Translations under genes and position numbers: made by a program
Source: Berberis thunbergii
Taxonomy: Eukaryota; Streptophyta; Magnoliopsida; Ranunculales; Berberidaceae
DNA: 64,000 bases
Assembly (NCBI GenBank): GCA_003290165.1
Contig: QNQO01007572.1
Coordinates: 62,001 to 126,000 of the forward strand
Direction of reading: 5' to 3'
The notes under the pieces: model-generated
The model's input: the letters and a program-made list of their open reading frames with translations, nothing else
Told to the model about the DNA's origin: nothing
Databases searched by the model: none
In this document: positions 59,411 to 64,000 of the stretch, in pieces
Layout: every line of letters begins with the position of its first letter
Position numbering within the stretch: the stretch's first letter is position 1

Positions 59411-62400
59411 TCAACTCTCTTTTTTTCTTTTCCTTCTTTTTTTGGTGTTATTTTCTGACAATGGAATTGTTTCCATTGGCAAATTAGCTCTATTCCATAC
59501 AACATGATCCACATCATCACGTGGTGCACAAGTGATTGATGTATCTCCTAGTACTAGGGGTTGCAATGCATCTATTTCATCGACTGTTGCCTCGTCTTCA
59601 TGTTCTGGCACAACATAAAATTCACGTGGTACAACTTTTGTCACAAATAGCCATCCTGATCTTGCAATGTCTCTAACATAGAAAACTTATTCGCACTGGC
59701 TTGCTAAGTCGAACGGTTCATTTGTTTGAAGTATTCGTTGGGAATTAACACTTACAAAACCATGTCTATCCCTTCAATACCTCGTCCAGGGCTATGGATA
59801 TCTCTCCAATCACAATTGAACAAAACAACACGATTTTCTCCTAAATATTGCAATTCAACAACATCAATAAGAACTCCATAATAATTCAATCTATCAACTC
59901 CATTAACAACCACACACTATTTTGTGTTTTTAACCGAGCTTCCCGGCTTTTCATGTGAAACTTAAATCCATTGACAACATAACCACTCCATGACAATACT
60001 ACTTTGTCAGGACCACGAGCTAATGGGCGCAACTGTTCGATCGATTCATGACTAGTTGTTTGACATAATTCAATCACCTAAGCAATGAAAAATACCAATT
60101 ATGTTATGAACAATATTCTTAATATGATTGTTGATGGTGAATAAGGTCTAAGTTCCTTACACGAGACTCAAACCACTTTGGAAATTGTCGATGATGAATA
60201 AGGTCTAAGTTCCTTGAATGTGTATGTTTTAAGATATTTTTATGTTCCCTGAAAATAAGTAACATATGTTAGATAATTTGGTGACTTAAAAACAAACGAG
60301 TAGTGTAGATAGTAATTTCTTACTCAATAAAAGGTGTCACATTTTCACAATTTTGCAAGATGTACAATTGCGCCGGAGTCCATTCTTCCATAGTTAACTC
60401 TTTAACATCTGATTTTCCCAAAGCACGTCCCTTTGTTGAAAATATAGAAAGTCCCCCTTGATGTTGGTCACCAGAGCCATCAAAGTTCCTAGGAATTTTA
60501 TTAAACTTCGTTTCTATATCATGCAAGTACCTTGAACAAAAATTCATACACTCTTCTAGAATGTAACCTTCAGCAATTGATCCCTCCGGTCGACTTTTGT
60601 TCCGGACATATGACTTCAAGGTGTGTAAGTACCTACATTTGGAAGTATAAGTATAATTCTCAAACATGGTCTATTTGTAGGTAATTGCAACAACGAAAAT
60701 ATATGTACCTTACAATGGGATACATCCAACGGTATTGAACAAGACCAGCAATCTTGACTTCATTTGCCAAGTGGATCGGTAAGTGTACCATCACATCAAA
60801 AAATGATGGTGGAAATAACATCTCTAAACGACACAACGTAATTGCAGCATTCCTTTCTATTCTCTTTAGTTCCTCAACTTGAAGAGTTTTTGAGCATAAA
60901 TCAATGAATAAACTACTCAAACCGAGCAAGGCATCACACACATCATCTGGCAATATGCCTCGAATAGCAAGTGGAAGTAGTCGTTGTAGAAGAACATGAC
61001 AATCATGACTTTTTAGGCCAATTAACCTTTTTTCTTTTAAGTTAACACATCTGGATATGTTTGAAGAAAAACCATTTGGAACCTTGATATCTTTCAAGAT
61101 TTGTAGCACACGACTCTTCTCATCGGATGACAAAGTATAGCGGGCGGGAGGGAGTAAATAAGTGTTATCATCTTTCTTAATTGGATGTAACTCTTCTTGA
61201 AGCTTTAAATGTTGCAAATCCAAACGGGAATTGAGATTATCCTTTGTTTTTGTCGAAACTCCTAGCAATGTCGCAATCACATTATCACACACATTTTTCT
61301 CAATATGCATAACATCTAGATTGTGCCGAATAAGCAAATTTTTCCAGTACGGAAGATCAAAGAATATACTCTTTTTTTTCCAATTATGATGCTCGCTTCC
61401 CTCGGCTTGTTTCTTCCCCTTGCCAAATGTTATTTGGTTTACGTCTTGCATTTGCTTGAGAATATCATCACCTGACATAAACAATGGTGGAGGCTTAGTT
61501 CTTTATTACCATCAAAGTCGCATTTTTTATCACGCCATTTATGATCCAGTGGTAAGAATCTTCGATGACACATATAACATTGTTTCTTTCCATACACTAA
61601 TCTCTTCGAACATGTCTCCACGTTACAAACTGGGCATGCTAAACCTCCTTTAGTGCTCCATAATGAGAGAACTGCATAACCTGGAAAGTCACTAATTGTC
61701 CATAACAAGGTTGCTCTCATTTGGAAGGTTGTCTTACTGGATGCATCAAATGTATCCATGCCTTCTTCCCATAATTCTTTTAACTCATCAATTAATGGTT
61801 GTAAGTAAATATCAATGTCATTTCCAGGAGCTTTCTCTCCCGGAATAAGCAGAAACAAAATCATATTTGTTTGTTTCATGCATATCCATGGGGGCAAATT
61901 ATATAGTATCAAAACAACAGGCCACATGCTATATGATAGACTCATGTTGCTGAACGGATTGAAGCCGTCACTTGCCAATCCAAGTCTCACATTTCTCGGT
62001 TCAACACTAAAATCAGGATACAATTGATCAAAATGTTTCCAAGCCTCTGAATCTGCAGGATGTGCTAGATTCTCATTTCTAATACAATTATCATGGTGCC
62101 ACTTCATTTCAAAAGCAATTTTGGAAGACATGAACATTTTCTGAAGCCTTGGTTTTAAAGGAAAGTGGCGCAAAATCTTTCGTGAGACTCGTTTCCTCTT
62201 ATTAGAATATCCAGTAGACTCCTCATCATCATCGTTATCTCCACAATCAATTTTTTTCCACCTCGATTCTCCACAAGTTGGGCAATACTCTGCGTAAGCA
62301 TGTTCTTTGCGAAATAAAACACAATCATTGATGCACGCATCTATGTTATCATATGAATACCCAAGATCTTGAATAATCTTTTTAGCCTCGTAGTAGGACT

Positions 62401-62988
62401 TTGGTAGCGTCTCACCTTTAGGAAAACTTTCTTTAACTCCTTAAGCAACATGGTAAAGGCTTTGTTACTCATTCCCCCAACACATTTAATATGTAAAAGT
62501 TTTAAGATGAAAGACAATAAAGAAATGTCACACCCAGGATATATGCTAGTCTTGGCATTTTGAATGACCCTCAAAATTCTTTCAGCCTCATTTTGTGGTC
62601 CTGTACTGCTAGTAGTCTCTGTCTCATATCTTTGATCTCTGACATTCTCATGATTAAACTCTGGAAAAATATCCGTTATCAACGCGTCTATTTCATCACA
62701 TTCAACCTCATTATCAAGCTCTAACTCGTCATCCTCACCGCCTGTGGTAGCATGTCTATCTTCACCATGAAAGTCCCAATATGTGTAACCACGACGTATG
62801 CCGCTTATGATCAAATCTTCTCTAACTTCATCCCTTGTCTTTAGACGACCATTGAAACACTTTCTACATGGGCAATATATGAGGTTCCCAGATTTTGTGT
62901 GCTAAAACGCAAAATCAAGAAAATTTTCCACTCCTCTTATATAGTTGGGGTCTAAACGATTCCCAATATCCATCCAGCTTTTGTCCAT
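59411..62988 (-). pseudogene. CACTA transposase TNP2, broken by one stop and two frameshifts
   Basis: Starts at 62,988 with MDKSWMDIGNRLDPNYIRGV, the transposase-associated domain (CPCRKC Cys motif), interrupted by TAG at 62,904-62,902. An acidic stretch and YPGCDISLLSFILKLLHIK follow. There is a one-base frameshift near 62,430. Then EYCPTCGESRWKK, the Transposase_21 core with VRLGLASDGFNPFSNMSLSY (catalytic-type Asp), LLIPGEKAPGNDIDIYLQPL and CPVC, to a second frameshift near 61,495. The block 60,660-61,484 follows: LDVMHIEKNVCDNVIATLLG, SHDCHVLLQRLLPLAIRGIL, then DUF4218 with IHLANEVKIAGLVQYRWMYP. After an intron (about 60,634-60,709) come YLHTLKSYVRNKSRPEGSIA and DUF4216 (GYVVNGFKFHMKSREARLKT, VELQYLGENRVVLFNCDWRD), ending KKRRKRKKES. 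The overall length and order match full TNP2. It cleaves the ends in active elements. Confidence 0.9.
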
Positions 62989-64000
62989 TAAATCCCTATC
63001 ATGTTTTTACATATCAAAGTGAAACCGAAAAAATGAAGTTAAATAAAAAAGAGATAAATGTATAAAATGATAACTCAAATTTGAAACAATCAAGGATGAA
63101 TATACCCGAGCTTGATAGAAAATCCAAATAATCGTTCTATTGGATAACGGATAACTACTTTTGCTTTAACAAATAACCTAATTGCCTTATCTTTTACAGG
63201 TCGCCTTTGTTTCCTGCATTATGCAACGATTACTACTTACTTATTACATATCATATTGGAATGTTGTTGATGGATGGACTACCTTTCAATCAGCTAATAT
63301 TTGCTCTTATTTGAATTATCTGACTCAATGTGGTTAATTGTTATCATTGTGATTACTACTTACTCATTACATATCATGTAAACTCAGGGAAGAAAGCATC
63401 TTAGTAGTGAATCTTGATGCAGAACAAGAGTCTTGGGATATGGTTTTTACTTCAAACTAAGAGTTATTATGAACTGAGATACTGCAGAGTGTCTGTTTTT
63501 ATAGAAAACGTGTTTATGGTCAAACCCTAAGATATAATACTTCCTACTTTAGTGGGATGTTTTCAAGTGAGTGCAACTTTGCATCTATACTCAATTTGAG
63601 CAAGGACAAATGCCTGAAACTTTAAAAAAATAAAGCACTAGGCTTTGTAGGACATCTATTGTAAGTACAGAAGTTAGTATGAATATCAAGACCGTATTTC
63701 ACCCCCCCCCCCCCAAGTCATTGCTGACTTATGGTCTGAGCGATAGGCAAGGCAAGAAACCTGCCAAGGGTACCTAGACATTCAATCAGACTTTCCATTC
63801 CTCTAATTTTATTAATAAATCAGCATTCAAAATGTATTGATTTCAGTTGAAATTGTCGATTTAGTACCAATTATTAAAAGTTTATCTCTCTTGAGTTTAG
63901 ATTCCGACTACCAAGTTAGTTCAGCACTGGACATATTGGTATTAATTCTTCAAACCTTACATTACTAGAACTCATAGTTCAACTCCTCTGTCACATCATC
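62989..64000. other. Region beyond TNP2, no terminus or gene recognised
   Basis: It should contain the 5' part of the CACTA element. The phrase gattactacttact-attaca occurs twice (about 63,228 and 63,352). A poly-C run is at 63,701-63,714. An open piece near 63,388-63,460 (EESILVVNLDAEQESWDMVF) could be another captured exon but is not recognised. No agcgccgg repeats or tgtagtg terminus are seen. Confidence 0.4.

Larger units (their letters stand above)
47074..64000 (-). mobile_element. CACTA (En/Spm) transposon carrying many host gene fragments; right end not in window
   Basis: The left terminus is cactacaacaaatttg at 47,074, followed by subterminal repeats. TNP2 and TNPA-like genes of the same superfamily read toward it from 62,988 to 57,718. 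Between the two are about 10 kb of exons and introns from unrelated genes. No second terminus and no agcgccgg-type repeats were seen up to 64,000, so the element is at least 15.9 kb and probably longer, or its right end is lost. Both element genes carry stops or frameshifts, so movement would need proteins from another copy. That the whole interval is one element is inference from order and orientation. Confidence 0.72.

Noticed and set aside
63701..63714. Poly-C run as a structural element
   Set aside because: A plain homopolymer with no partner, possibly inflated by sequencing error.

Overview
This is a plant nuclear window, most likely from a eudicot, possibly woody. The evidence is AT-rich DNA, GT-AG introns, one long spliced housekeeping gene, and dense plant transposon families (hAT, MULE, PIF/Harbinger, CACTA, LINE, SINE). 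I see no rRNA, tRNA gene, CRISPR array or bacterial-type operon. Species cannot be named from the sequence alone.

Only one gene looks intact: a ten-exon gene on + (9,052-22,684). It encodes a 400-residue CD2BP2/U5-52K-like splicing protein whose C-terminus is a tyrosine-rich OCRE-like module. Its introns hold two broken LINEs, a SINE and two MITEs, and a further intron probably lies in the 3' UTR. Directly upstream (7.38-8.74 kb) is a Pack-MULE-like element: ~150-bp inverted ends around a broken copy of a growth-regulating factor (GRF) gene, with QLQ, WRC and a later GRF block.

Left of that are a decayed TTF-type hAT transposase split by a Harbinger MITE (1.2-4.1 kb) and a fold-back element with tandem ~590-bp copies (4.8-7.1 kb). 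From 25 to 33 kb lie a plant-mobile-domain pseudogene, a chain of palindromes, and a MULE transposase pseudogene with SWIM and OTU-like parts. From 34 to 47 kb lie MITEs, a 2.4-kb fold-back element and LINE remnants.

The most unusual feature is a CACTA (En/Spm) element that starts with its terminus at 47,074 and runs past 62,988; its other end is not seen. It carries broken TNP2 and TNPA-like genes. Between them and the terminus are ~10 kb of pieces of at least nine unrelated host genes: ARGONAUTE, ABC1K kinase, alpha carbonic anhydrase, DAP epimerase, ARF, glutamate receptor-like channel, ABCB transporter, SERCA-type Ca2+-ATPase and acyl-lipid desaturase. Most keep introns and are on the minus strand. 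Duplicated patches, short tandem duplications and a microhomology junction suggest assembly by template-switching repair. All captured pieces look truncated or mutated, so none is proposed to work as the parent enzyme.
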